DNA from: Acidobacteriaceae bacterium KBS 146
GTDB taxonomy: Bacteria > Acidobacteriota > Terriglobia > Terriglobales > Acidobacteriaceae
Direction: 5' to 3'
Assembly: GCA_000688615.1 (NCBI GenBank)
Contig: JHVA01000001.1
Location: 3,286,001-3,350,000 of the forward strand
DNA length: 64,000 nt
Numbering within the stretch: the first letter of the stretch is position 1; each line of letters begins with the position of its first letter. Below the pieces are notes generated by a model, which saw only the letters and a list, made by a program, of their open reading frames with translations, was not told where the DNA came from and made no database searches. The translations under genes and the position numbers were made by a program. Below are positions 10,683-19,581 of the stretch, piece after piece.

Positions 10683-11708
10683 ATGATTCATTCAAGGCGC
10701 GGATTCATGTCACGTGCCGCAGCTACACTTGGCGGCCTTTCCTTCACCAACCCTGTACAGGCTGCAGCACAAAAAGCGCCGAAACAGAGCGCGACCTCGG
10801 AGTCGATCCTCGCCCTCTTCAAGTCCTTGCCGGGAGAGGTCGCCATCAAGATCCACGCGCCTGCCGTCAATGGCAAGCCGGAGTTCCTGGTTGAGTCCAA
10901 CGCCGCAAAGATGCTCTTCGTCGGCAGCGCCTTCAAGACCTTCGTCCTCTGCGAGACCTTGCGCCAGGTGGATGCGCCGGATGTGGCGAAGACTCTCAAG
11001 CAGAAGCAGCTGCCGCTCGATGCCAGTGTGTGGTCGCTCGACAGCGCCACCTTCAACCCTCCAAATCTGATTGGGCGGGTCTCGCATCGCACCGCGCTTG
11101 AGGCGATGATCATGCACAGCGATAACACCGGCACCGACATGTGTCTCAAGCAGGCCGGCCCCGACAAGGTGCGCGAGTTTATCGCCTCCGCCGGCCTCAA
11201 AAACACGATGATCCCCGACAGCACACGCATCTTCTTCGGCTACCTGCTTGGAGCGAAGGACTTCAAAGCGTTCACGTGGGAGGCGATCGGAGCGGCCGCA
11301 AATCAGCCCATCGTCAATTCGCCGATGAACAACGTGCAGACCCTGGCATCCTCTGCCGACGATCTCGTGTCGTACTACTCCCGTGCCTTGCAGGGCAGCT
11401 TCTTTCGGCACAAGGAGACATTGACGCATTTCAAGCAGATCCTCTCCATCGGCGACGCCATCTGGTTGCTTCCGCTTCCGCTCGGCGTCAGCGCCTTCTG
11501 CAAAGGCGGCAGCATTGACGTCACCGGATTCCACGCACTCTGCGTTCCCGGCGGCATGCAGTTCGACGATCGCTGGGTCTACTTCTGCATGACCATCAAC
11601 TGGAACGCCAAGGCAGAGACGGATCCGGAGACGGTCCAGGCCTTCATTGCAGCCGGAAGCCGTGCGCTCGCCATGGTGAAGGATACGCTGGCTTGCACGA
11701 GTTCCTGA
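10683..11708 (+). CDS. Exported beta-lactamase-fold serine hydrolase
   Basis: 341 residues from ATG 10683, which has AGGGAG nearby; an open frame extends upstream to 10527 but lacks a ribosome site. A Tat-like signal (SRRGFMSRAAATLGGLS) precedes the domain. Class A beta-lactamase landmarks are SAFK (Ser82, Lys85), SDN (146-148) and KGG in the KTG position (FCKGGSIDV). The omega-loop glutamate that class A enzymes use to deacylate is not seen: that region reads IPDSTRIFFGYLLG. This argues for a penicillin-binding or esterase-like hydrolase rather than a true beta-lactamase. Confidence 0.8.
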   Translation: MIHSRRGFMSRAAATLGGLSFTNPVQAAAQKAPKQSATSESILALFKSLPGEVAIKIHAPAVNGKPEFLVESNAAKMLFVGSAFKTFVLCETLRQVDAPDVAKTLKQKQLPLDASVWSLDSATFNPPNLIGRVSHRTALEAMIMHSDNTGTDMCLKQAGPDKVREFIASAGLKNTMIPDSTRIFFGYLLGAKDFKAFTWEAIGAAANQPIVNSPMNNVQTLASSADDLVSYYSRALQGSFFRHKETLTHFKQILSIGDAIWLLPLPLGVSAFCKGGSIDVTGFHALCVPGGMQFDDRWVYFCMTINWNAKAETDPETVQAFIAAGSRALAMVKDTLACTSS

Positions 11709-11750
11709 TGCACCTGCCACGCCGGTGCGATCTGTGCGGCGCAGCCCGGG

Positions 11751-13337
11751 CTATTGTTTGGCAGGAAGCAGGCCGTAAACATCCACCTCTCCCTTCGCGC
11801 CAACGTAGACATGCCCGTTCGCGATGGTGGGAACATTGAAGCGAAGAGCATAACCGGCGCTGTCACGATCTGCATTCCGACTGCTGGCATACAGCTGATG
11901 CGAGACGTCCGAGGCGTCCGCAGCATAAAGAACGGCGCGCCTGTCAGGCGAGTTCCAGCCCTTCGAACTCAGCACCCAGACAATACCGTTCTTGTCGCCA
12001 TTCGCAGAAACCGTCGGCGTCGCCGCATGATCTTCAAGCCTGAAGCTGCTGGCGGCCTTGAAGACAAGCTTCCCGCCTTCAACCTCGAAATCTCGTAGCG
12101 AGTCGTGGTCGCTGAGAACATACACATTGTGATTCCAATAGGCCATCGAGCCATAGATGCCGTGCGAGGTCGGGATGGTTTGTACAGCGTGGCTGTTGCT
12201 GCCTTGATGGAAATGGCCCAATCGATCTCGATCCACAACGTAGATCATGGGCCCTTTACCTCCGATCACTGCAAGATGCCGATGCGGTCCAGACTGATCC
12301 GGCAGCAGCATAGGCCCACCCGAGCCCAGATCGTGATCCTTTGCATCGAGCTCGCTCGCATTGAATGGCGTGAAGTAGTCGACAGTCTCCAGCTTCGCCC
12401 CGGCGGGATGCAGTTTAAGCAGCGTATCCCCGTAGTCCCTGCCTCCCATCGCCGCGTCGAAGCGGCCATTGCCTGTCGCAACGAAGATGTTGCCGTCTTT
12501 ATCCGACGCCGGGCCCGTATCGCTGGCCCATATCCCGCTGTCGTCCGCATCGGGGGAGGTATTGAAAACCGCCCTCTGCTTCAGGCTCTTGGCATCGTAT
12601 GCCATCACCCAGCCGTGATACGGTCCCACATCGCAGGAAGAACCCCAGTTCAGATACACCATGCCATTCGAGAGCAGCAAAGCGGCTCGCGGATTCTCCC
12701 GCAACGCATCAAACCTCAGGCGCCCGCCTTCGCTGCCTGCCCCGCTTCCGTGCTCTAACGCCTCTATCTCTACCGGACCGCCAGACCTTTCCATGCCCGA
12801 CCTGATATCGAGCGCATGAAGTTCCTGGCGATACTGTTTGCCGGCGGGAAGATTCGCCCTCTTTGTGCGAGCAAGGACATAGAGCGTTCCGGACCTCGTG
12901 TCGATCACCGGTGTCGACGTAATCCCCACCTCCGGCTGTGTAAACGGACACGAAACATCCCTGGCGGGAACCGTCGTCACACCATCCTTCAAGAAACTGA
13001 CATGCCACAGCGGTGTAGAAGGAGTTCCGTAAGCATCGAAGGCGTAGACGCTGTCATGTTCTGTCGCAACCAACACCACATCGTGCCTGCCTCTCCCCGG
13101 AATAGGAACATTCGCCAGCCAGAGTGGCTGCGCATAGATATCGCCGTCCACCTTCAGCGTGAAGAGCTTTCCGAACCGTTGCGGATTGACGTTCTCTGGC
13201 GTCAGTGTCTTTTCGTTCAGGTACGCACCGGTGCGTGCATTGTCATATTGCGCCGTCGTCATCTGCGAATTCGCGTTAACGCCAAACCCAAAGACGATGA
13301 CCATTCCAAGATGGAACTGATGTCGAACGAATCCCAT
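11751..13337 (-). CDS. Secreted PQQ-like beta-propeller protein
   Basis: 528 residues with an N-terminal hydrophobic export signal (about 10-25, MVIVFGFGVNANS). The mature start MTTAQYDNARTGAYLNEKTLTPENVN is a recurrent opening in acidobacterial PQQ-repeat proteins. Blade-like repeats follow: VLVATEHDSVYAFDAYG, GTLYVLARTK, GMVYLNWGSSCD, GNIFVATGNGRFD, GPMIYVVDRDRLG, NVYVLSDHDSLRDFEV and GHVYVGAKGEVDVYGL. The fold is a propeller in which PQQ dehydrogenases place cofactor, but I see no clear catalytic residues, so it may be a binding or scaffold protein. It ends 43 nt from the convergent hydrolase gene. Confidence 0.8.
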   Translation of the reverse strand: MGFVRHQFHLGMVIVFGFGVNANSQMTTAQYDNARTGAYLNEKTLTPENVNPQRFGKLFTLKVDGDIYAQPLWLANVPIPGRGRHDVVLVATEHDSVYAFDAYGTPSTPLWHVSFLKDGVTTVPARDVSCPFTQPEVGITSTPVIDTRSGTLYVLARTKRANLPAGKQYRQELHALDIRSGMERSGGPVEIEALEHGSGAGSEGGRLRFDALRENPRAALLLSNGMVYLNWGSSCDVGPYHGWVMAYDAKSLKQRAVFNTSPDADDSGIWASDTGPASDKDGNIFVATGNGRFDAAMGGRDYGDTLLKLHPAGAKLETVDYFTPFNASELDAKDHDLGSGGPMLLPDQSGPHRHLAVIGGKGPMIYVVDRDRLGHFHQGSNSHAVQTIPTSHGIYGSMAYWNHNVYVLSDHDSLRDFEVEGGKLVFKAASSFRLEDHAATPTVSANGDKNGIVWVLSSKGWNSPDRRAVLYAADASDVSHQLYASSRNADRDSAGYALRFNVPTIANGHVYVGAKGEVDVYGLLPAKQ

Positions 13338-13877
13338 GTCATCCTCACCCCGGGCCGCAGTAACATGGCGGCCGCCTTCGTCGGAATCCGACTATATCGA
13401 TAACCGACTATTTCAGTCAACCAAGATCTGCCCCAAACAACTGGCTTAGGGGACAGTAAGAAACCTGAAGGCTGGCTAGGTCAAAGTCTTCCTTGCCCAC
13501 AGCCGTCTCCCCCTCGTGCTCAATGATGTCCACCGTCGCTCACCGTCATCGCCGCAAGTAAATTTTGTGGACCGTTCGGTTGCACTATGTGTGCAAAAAA
13601 CCCTCCTACTTTGCGACAGCTGTGCTTGCCTGCAACTGTCATCGCCCCCGTCTCCTCATCCACGGGTCGCTGGCAACAGCCTGAGTGGTATGCATTTACG
13701 TGCTGGAGGCTATGGCCGATAGTCCAATGGATCGATTTTGTAACCTTCCTTTGGTAATCCACTTGCTCACCCTTCAGGGGCAGACCTCAAACCAGGACTC
13801 TCAGTCGGAGTTCTGATCTTCTCAGCAACTGGTTGTGGTTACGAGCTGTTTCATCAGTCCTGTCATGGAGAGTGCCT
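13338..13877. other. 540-nt gap without a gene
   Basis: Between the divergent propeller gene and the sugar-gene block. I find no convincing ORF, tRNA fold or copy of the interspersed repeats. The sequence is AT-richer than the flanks. CCGACTAT occurs twice near 13388-13410, close to the promoter region of the propeller gene. It probably holds two promoters and may be the left edge of the inserted sugar block. Confidence 0.4.
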
Positions 13878-14834
13878 TTGAGCGACAAAACGATTCTGAT
13901 CACTGGCGGGACCGGATTTCTCGGCAAGAGGCTCGGACTCGCATTGAAATCCGACTATCGGATCATCCTTGCGGGTCGCAATAATAAACTCGCGAGGCAG
14001 GCTCAGGATTGCACGGGCTGTGAGGCCGTGCCACTCGACGTAACCAATATTGAGTCGGTTCGCGACATCGTTGTGTCAGCCCGTCCTCACGTCATCATTC
14101 ACGCAGCGGCGACCAAATTCGTCGACAATGCGGAACTCCAGCCCATGGAGTGCATCGATGTAAACGTTCTTGGCTCACAAAACGTGGCGCGGGTCGCCAT
14201 GGAATGTGGTGTGGAAACCGTGATCGGGGTCTCTACGGACAAGGCATCGCCTCCGGTCCGGAATACCTACGGTATGTCGAAGGCCCTGATGGAGCGTCTC
14301 TTCTGCTCCTGCAATCGCAGGACTGACACCAGGTTTGTCTGCGTACGATTCGGCAATGTTGTGTGGTCCACAGGGTCGGTATTTCCCCTGTGGAGGAGCA
14401 TGCACGAGAAGACTGGCGTCATCGGCACTACCGGCCCTGAAATGCGACGGATGTTCTTCACGGTTGACGAATCCGTTCAGCTCGTTTTGGAGGCGCTGAA
14501 AAACGCTGATCGGTTCCAGGGCAAGGTACTCTCCCGCAAGATGAAGTCGGCGCAGATTGAGGACATCCTGCGCGTCTGGTGCAGCCACAAAGGCGGCAGC
14601 TGGGAGAAGGTGCCGGGACGCCCCGGCGAGCGCGACGATGAGTTCCTGATCGGCGAAATCGAGATTCCATATACCTCTGAGCTGCAGCTGGATGGCGTCA
14701 CGCATTACCTGCTCTCCTTCAACGAGAAGGCGGAGAAGCCAGTGTCCTTCGGCCTGTCGTCGGCAAATACCGATCGGTTGACCGACGCCGAAATCCTGAA
14801 TTTGATCAGCAATCCGCCACTCGAGGAGGTGTAG
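13878..14834 (+). CDS. CapD-like NAD-dependent sugar epimerase/dehydratase
   Basis: About 318 residues of the extended short-chain dehydrogenase family, polysaccharide biosynthesis (CapD/FlaA1) group. The Rossmann motif TGGTGFLG follows the start. VSTDKA and the YGMSK catalytic Tyr/Lys motif are the group's hallmarks, and GNVVWSTGSVFPLW is the next conserved block. These enzymes act on UDP-GlcNAc and related sugars. Start choice: TTG 13878 gives MSDKTILITGG and has GGAG 7 nt upstream; a longer open frame begins at 13833 without a ribosome site. It is first of three co-directional sugar genes, 3 nt before the next. Confidence 0.85.
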   Translation: MSDKTILITGGTGFLGKRLGLALKSDYRIILAGRNNKLARQAQDCTGCEAVPLDVTNIESVRDIVVSARPHVIIHAAATKFVDNAELQPMECIDVNVLGSQNVARVAMECGVETVIGVSTDKASPPVRNTYGMSKALMERLFCSCNRRTDTRFVCVRFGNVVWSTGSVFPLWRSMHEKTGVIGTTGPEMRRMFFTVDESVQLVLEALKNADRFQGKVLSRKMKSAQIEDILRVWCSHKGGSWEKVPGRPGERDDEFLIGEIEIPYTSELQLDGVTHYLLSFNEKAEKPVSFGLSSANTDRLTDAEILNLISNPPLEEV

Positions 14835-14837
14835 CGT

Positions 14838-15524
14838 ATGGATCGCATCCGGCATGCACTCATCATGGCTGCGGGTCGGGGTGTTCGTATGATGCCGCTG
14901 ACGGCCGTCATCCCGAAACCGATGGCCCCCTATTTAGGATCGACACTCATCGCCGATGGCATACGCCGGATTCGTCAGCACGTTGACGTGATTCATATCA
15001 CTGTTGGGTACAAAGGGCCGAAACTCGCCGAGCACGTGATCGAACTGGGGGTTGACTGCGTTTACAACACCAGCGGCAAGGGAAACTCCTGGTGGATCTC
15101 CAACACCATGCTCAGGTACCTCGACGAACCCCTGCTCGTTCTGACCTGCGACAACGTTGTAGAACTCGACCTTGAACAGCTGGAGCGGGAGTACGCCCGT
15201 CACAACAGTCCTGCGTGCATGGTCGTTCCAGTTGCCCCTGTCCCGGGACTGGAAGGCGACTTCATCTTTCAGGAGAATGACGTGGTGACGAGGCTGGATC
15301 GAAATACGCGATCCGACAGATACTGCTCCGGAATTCAGGTTCTAAATCCAGCAAAGATCAACCGCATGACTTCGCAGCAGGAGGACTTCTACGCGGTTTG
15401 GGAGCAGCTGATCTCCCAGCGCCAGGTCTGTTGCTCGTCCATCTATCCCAAGCGTTGGTTTGCTGTGGACACGTTCGAGCAGCTCACCTCGATTAACGAA
15501 ATGGCAATGTTGTACGCGTCCTAG
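14838..15524 (+). CDS. Sugar-phosphate nucleotidyltransferase
   Basis: 228 residues with the NTP-transferase fold. The N-terminal loop ALIMAAGRGVRMMPLTAVIPKPM is the nucleotide-binding signature (GxGxRM...PKPM). LLVLTCDNVVELD is the metal-binding strand, and WFAVDTFEQL near the end resembles the product-side motif of choline-phosphate cytidylyltransferases. The loop GKGNSWWISNTML is also typical of LicC-like enzymes. It could activate phosphocholine, a similar headgroup or a sugar phosphate. It starts 3 nt after the dehydratase stop, so the two are probably coupled. Confidence 0.8.
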   Translation: MDRIRHALIMAAGRGVRMMPLTAVIPKPMAPYLGSTLIADGIRRIRQHVDVIHITVGYKGPKLAEHVIELGVDCVYNTSGKGNSWWISNTMLRYLDEPLLVLTCDNVVELDLEQLEREYARHNSPACMVVPVAPVPGLEGDFIFQENDVVTRLDRNTRSDRYCSGIQVLNPAKINRMTSQQEDFYAVWEQLISQRQVCCSSIYPKRWFAVDTFEQLTSINEMAMLYAS

Positions 15525-15561
15525 CTGAATTGATCTTCTTGATGGAAAGTTGGCGCCCAAT

Positions 15562-16644
15562 ATGAAGATGCCGTCAGTTTCAGTAGTCATACTGACTCAC
15601 AACCGCAAGGACCTCTTGCGTCAATCGCTCAGCAGTTGCCTTGCATTGAACTGGCCCGAACTGGAATTCATCGTCGTTGACAACGTCTCGACCGACGGAA
15701 CCACCGAGATGCTCCACGAAGAGTTCGGCTCAAGAGTTCGCGTGATTCGCCGGACGGTGGACTCTCCCACGGCTGGCCGAAATGAGGGCTTTCGTTCTGC
15801 AAAGGGAGATCTCATTCTCTCCCTCGACAACGACATGATTGTCCTGGATCCGGAAAGCATCCCTAAGGCCGTGGCGCTCTTCGATCAGTTTCCAAATGTG
15901 GGACTTCTGACGTTGAGGATCGCAGGCGTGGAAGACCCGGACAGCCCGTTGCGGGAGCACTGGTGGCATCCGGTGCCGTTCGAGACTGGAAAAGATCGCT
16001 TCAGCTTTACCGACTACTTCAGTGAGGGCGCCCTGTTTGTGAGAGCCTCAACCCTCCGTGAAACCGGAGGTTACGACGACGATTTTTTTGCCTGCTTCGA
16101 GAGCGTCGATCTTGCGCTTCGCATTCTGCGTGCCGGCTATGACATTCTCTATGTGCCCACCATCGGGACTGTGGAACTGCAGGTAAGTCGACACGAGAGA
16201 AAGACCCGCAGCCAGCGCAACTACTACTTCCTGCGGAACAAGATTTGGACAGCGTGGAAGAACTGTTCGCTGCTGCGCGCGATCGGCTTCGTCGGGCCGC
16301 GTGTTTTGAAAGACGGCGTGCTGTCGGTACAAAATGGTTGGGTCGATCTGTGGTTTCGCGCCGTCAGCGAAGGCATCGCCGCTCCCTCCATCATCCGCCG
16401 CAAACGGGATCCTTTGCCCGAATCCGCATGGAAACGGATTCAGCATATTCGCAAGGGCCATATCCTGGACCTGAAAACAAACACCCGTTTCAGCTCAGCT
16501 GGTGAGCACCCAGTAGCCCGGACCTTGCAGCCAGATCTGCATTCCTCTGGGGATCATAGGTCTAAATCAACCTCTGACTCCGGGATCGAACAGCAGATCA
16601 AAGCATTGCCAGTAGCGGGCTGGTCCAGTGGTTCGGGAGAATAG
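15562..16644 (+). CDS. Family 2 glycosyltransferase
   Basis: About 360 residues from ATG 15562 (TTG 15550 and ATG 15568 also in frame). GT-A fold: VSVVILTHNRKDLLRQSL, then EFIVVDNVSTDGTTEML and the metal-binding SLDNDMI (DXD-like). EGALFVRASTLRETGGYDDDFF and FESVDLALRI (ED motif) give the acceptor site. It resembles inverting rhamnosyl- or glucosyl-transferases of surface glycans. The last 30 residues are the antisense of the neighbouring ferredoxin domain: the two ORFs overlap tail to tail by 91 nt. The native C terminus has probably been replaced or extended. Confidence 0.85.
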   Translation: MKMPSVSVVILTHNRKDLLRQSLSSCLALNWPELEFIVVDNVSTDGTTEMLHEEFGSRVRVIRRTVDSPTAGRNEGFRSAKGDLILSLDNDMIVLDPESIPKAVALFDQFPNVGLLTLRIAGVEDPDSPLREHWWHPVPFETGKDRFSFTDYFSEGALFVRASTLRETGGYDDDFFACFESVDLALRILRAGYDILYVPTIGTVELQVSRHERKTRSQRNYYFLRNKIWTAWKNCSLLRAIGFVGPRVLKDGVLSVQNGWVDLWFRAVSEGIAAPSIIRRKRDPLPESAWKRIQHIRKGHILDLKTNTRFSSAGEHPVARTLQPDLHSSGDHRSKSTSDSGIEQQIKALPVAGWSSGSGE

Positions 16645-18317
16645 GAGAGCTCGCCGCTCAGGAGGCCGGACTCGCACATGTGGCAGACGCCGGTGCGGCA
16701 AGACCATCTCACAGGCACGTCGCAAGCTTCGGCCAGCTCGAGCAAGCTCTTGAACCTGCCATCCCAGGGCACGGCCAGGCCACTGCGAGTAAACGATACG
16801 ATCGGTCCGTCTCCGGGAGATGGAACGGGGAGATGCGGTATCTTCACCTCGGTCTTTACTACGCCGGGCTCGATGGAGTCGGCTGGGCCGAATATCTCCT
16901 GATAGATCGCTTGTTGTGGAACACCCAGGGAGGTGAGGCTGCTCTTCATTTCCCTGAGAAATCCGGTGGGACCGCATAGATAAAAATCAGCCTCGGTAGG
17001 AATTGCAAGTCGCTGCAAGCTCGCGAAGTCCAGATGCCCCTCGATATCGAAGTCCTTCCCCACTCGATCTTCAGCATCCGGTCTGCTATACGCAATGACC
17101 GAACGGCTTTCGGGTATGCTATCCAGCAACTGCCGCGACTCCTGAAGAAAAGCATGCTCCTTTGCGTTGCGTGCGGCATGGATCCACCACACCTTGCGAG
17201 GAGATCGGACGCTTTCGGATGCGAGGGCATGCAACATGCACAGAACCGGAGTTAGACCGATTCCGGCGCTCAACAGCACGACGGAACGAGTTCCCGACCG
17301 CAATACGAAGTCGCCGCGAGGCGCGCTGGTCTCGATGATGTCGCCGGGCCGCGTAGCATCGGCCACATACCTGCTGCCAGGACCCGTCTCTCTCTTCACG
17401 CTGATGCGATACGCTCCACCGTCTGAAGCACCCGAAATCGAATAACTCCGCACGACGGGTCGCGACCCTTTCTCAGGGTAAAGCCGCAAGACAAGGTATT
17501 GCCCTGGCAGCGCCGAGGGGAGCGGCGAACCATCCACCGCCTCCAACACAATCGAAGTCACTGCGCTTGTCTCCCGATGAACTGTCCGTACTCTCAGCGT
17601 CCGGAAGCCGTTCCATAAAGGCTGAAAGGAAAGGGATGACGTGAGCCCAGCGTTTCCGTTGTGCGACCCGCTCTCCTCTGCTTTGAGCAACTCTTCAAGA
17701 GAGCCTTTCCATCCACGACTCAGTGCAGGAATACCTACCGCGATCGCGATGCGCTTAGGGTCGTGGTTGGGGAGGTATAACAAGGAGTCCATCTCCGCCA
17801 CAGTAATTCTTCCCGCGCCATCCGCGACCTTCCGAATCTCATCCTCCGCGCCAACCTCGCCCTCTGTGATCACGCGAAGATAGAATCCCGGCCTTCGATG
17901 CGAGACGAGCAGCGCTGGCATCTGAGGATTGTTCATCCGAATGCCGAGCCGGTAGCAGGTGACGCGTGGTTGCGTTACTTCAAAGACCGCGTCGCCGATG
18001 CTGTACCTGTCTCCGATACAGACCTCGTCATCCGGAAGGCCTTCGACCGTGAAGTTCTCTCCGAACTGTCCGTATTCAAAATCCTTCCGGCCCAGCACTT
18101 TCTCCCAATACCGATAGGCATCGATTTGATAGACCATCACCGCCCGGTGCTCACCACCATGGCCTTCGAGGTCTCCCTGACCGTCGCCATCGAGATTCAA
18201 TCGCCGCGCGAAGACACGGTGAGGTACAGGGAACTTCCAAATCCCTGTGCGGACGGTCCTGCCCTCCCATTCGATTTCACGGGGAAGACCTACATTGACC
18301 GAAAGCAGCTTGGACAT
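16554..18317 (-). CDS. MOSC-ferredoxin reductase-ferredoxin fusion protein
   Basis: 587 residues from ATG 18317, which has GGAGAG just upstream; an in-frame ATG at 18347 has none. Domain order: MOSC (about 1-200, YiiM-like, with the conserved Cys in QPRVTCYRL); ferredoxin-reductase FAD domain (RSYSISG) and NAD domain (LLSAGIGLTPVLCMLHAL) at about 235-470; C-terminal 2Fe-2S ferredoxin with CRTGVCHMC plus a final Cys in ALICCS. It would pass electrons from NAD(P)H through flavin and iron-sulfur to a molybdenum-type or oxidised substrate handled by MOSC. YiiM-type proteins reduce N-hydroxylated compounds, so detoxification is plausible. It overlaps the glycosyltransferase tail by 91 nt. Confidence 0.9.
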   Translation of the reverse strand: MSKLLSVNVGLPREIEWEGRTVRTGIWKFPVPHRVFARRLNLDGDGQGDLEGHGGEHRAVMVYQIDAYRYWEKVLGRKDFEYGQFGENFTVEGLPDDEVCIGDRYSIGDAVFEVTQPRVTCYRLGIRMNNPQMPALLVSHRRPGFYLRVITEGEVGAEDEIRKVADGAGRITVAEMDSLLYLPNHDPKRIAIAVGIPALSRGWKGSLEELLKAEESGSHNGNAGLTSSLSFQPLWNGFRTLRVRTVHRETSAVTSIVLEAVDGSPLPSALPGQYLVLRLYPEKGSRPVVRSYSISGASDGGAYRISVKRETGPGSRYVADATRPGDIIETSAPRGDFVLRSGTRSVVLLSAGIGLTPVLCMLHALASESVRSPRKVWWIHAARNAKEHAFLQESRQLLDSIPESRSVIAYSRPDAEDRVGKDFDIEGHLDFASLQRLAIPTEADFYLCGPTGFLREMKSSLTSLGVPQQAIYQEIFGPADSIEPGVVKTEVKIPHLPVPSPGDGPIVSFTRSGLAVPWDGRFKSLLELAEACDVPVRWSCRTGVCHMCESGLLSGELSYSPEPLDQPATGNALICCSIPESEVDLDL

Positions 18318-18373
18318 GGGCTCTCCATTTGCGGTTAGTGGGCTCACACTGCGGGGCAGTGGCTTCTACAGCA

Positions 18374-19327
18374 TCAGCCAGCCTGTGGGATGAAGCCCGG
18401 AACGCCTGTCTCAACCACTGGGTTCAGTCTCTGTCTCGTCTCGATGCGGTTGATTTCGTCAAACGCGTCTTCAGGAAGAGCCGAGATGTCGAAATTCTCT
18501 CGTGCGCGAGTCGCCGTTTTGGGTGTCGTGAGCACAGCCGTTCCGCGCTGGACCGCCCAGGCCAGCAGAACCTGTGCCGGTGTCTTTCCAACTCGTGCTG
18601 CGATCGCCGAGATGACTGGGTCTCCGAGCAGACCCGGCTTCATTCCGTGCCCCAATGGAGCGAACGCCAGCAGCACAACGCCGTTATGATTGCAGAACTC
18701 CAGGAGTTCCGTCTCTGGCAAATACGGATGCGATTCGACCTGGACAACAGCAGGCTTGATTCTCGCGGACTCGTAAACCGGCAGTAGTCCGTGCAGCGTG
18801 ATGTCTGACAGTCCGATAGCTCTGCACCTGCCGCGATCCACGAGCTCTTCCATCGCTTTCCAGGTATCAAGCAAAGTCACCCCCTTGTCGTAGACCACGC
18901 GGCCGTCTTGATCTCGTGGATCAAACTCGTCCCCCGGCTGAAATGCAAATGGAGTGTGAATTAAATAAAGATCCAGATAGTCGAGGCCGAGCCTTTCTAG
19001 GCTCGCCTCGAAAGCGGGTTCGACGCGCTCGGGCCGATGATTGGTATTCCACAACTTCGTCGTAATAAAGATGTCTTCGCGTGCGATCCGTCCAGCGGCA
19101 AGTTCCGTCTGCAACGCCTCTCCCACCTCGCGCTCGTTCCGGTATCGCTCGGCACAATCGAAGTGCCGAAATCCAGCCTCCACAGCATCCCTCGTGGCGG
19201 TTACCGTCACGGCTGGGTCGGGGATCAGGGTGCCAAAGCCCAGTGCCGGCATCTGGCCACTTCCGTGGTTGAGTGGAAGTTTCTTCAGCCGAAGATCAGA
19301 AGATTCAATCAAGGAGAGACCTCCCAT
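18374..19327 (-). CDS. Aldo/keto reductase
   Basis: 317 residues of the (beta/alpha)8 aldo/keto reductase family. The catalytic tetrad is visible: Asp and Tyr in FDCAERYRNE, Lys in TTKLW, His in LIHTPF. Cofactor loop residues near the end (VLTTPKTATRARENFD) suggest NADPH. It lies 57 nt upstream of the MOSC fusion on the same strand, so the two may share a transcript, consistent with a carbonyl or quinone detoxification role. The substrate cannot be predicted. Confidence 0.9.
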   Translation of the reverse strand: MGGLSLIESSDLRLKKLPLNHGSGQMPALGFGTLIPDPAVTVTATRDAVEAGFRHFDCAERYRNEREVGEALQTELAAGRIAREDIFITTKLWNTNHRPERVEPAFEASLERLGLDYLDLYLIHTPFAFQPGDEFDPRDQDGRVVYDKGVTLLDTWKAMEELVDRGRCRAIGLSDITLHGLLPVYESARIKPAVVQVESHPYLPETELLEFCNHNGVVLLAFAPLGHGMKPGLLGDPVISAIAARVGKTPAQVLLAWAVQRGTAVLTTPKTATRARENFDISALPEDAFDEINRIETRQRLNPVVETGVPGFIPQAG

Positions 19328-19458
19328 GACATGCGCCCCGTATCCCGGGGAATCGCCAAACCCAGGTGACTGGATTTCCGTTATCCCTTGCCTCTATCTC
19401 ACCATGGAACCGCGTGGTGCCGTAATTACAGCACCATAGCCTCGATTAAGCCAGACAG

Positions 19459-19477
19459 CAATGGACTCCGTCCATTG
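19459..19477. promoter_or_regulatory. Perfect palindrome between divergent genes
   Basis: CAATGGAC-tcc-GTCCATTG, 8-bp arms with a 3-bp centre, in the 254-nt gap between the aldo/keto reductase (minus) and the gntR gene (plus). It has the form of a dimeric repressor site. Which gene it controls is unknown. Confidence 0.5.
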
Positions 19478-19543
19478 GACGAAGGTATCGGCGACGCTCC
19501 TGCCGACATTGATCTGTCCCGGAAGTTTTCTAAAACGAGAAGA

Positions 19544-19581
19544 TTGACATTCTGTACCAATACTGTGGTACAGTTCGGCCC
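19544..19581 (+). promoter_or_regulatory. Promoter and operator of the YtrA-type operon
   Basis: TTGACA (19544-19549) is a consensus -35. Starting 3 nt later, TGTACC (19553-19558) and GGTACA (19567-19572) form an inverted repeat with an 8-bp centre, overlapping where the -10 must lie. The gntR ATG is at 19582, 10 nt after the palindrome, with no Shine-Dalgarno. Transcription probably starts at or next to the ATG. Binding of the encoded GntR protein here would block RNA polymerase, the usual autorepression of YtrA regulators. Confidence 0.65.

Noticed and set aside
13516..13722. Small ORF in the 540-nt gap
   Set aside because: Composition is random-like, without a ribosome site or any recognisable feature.
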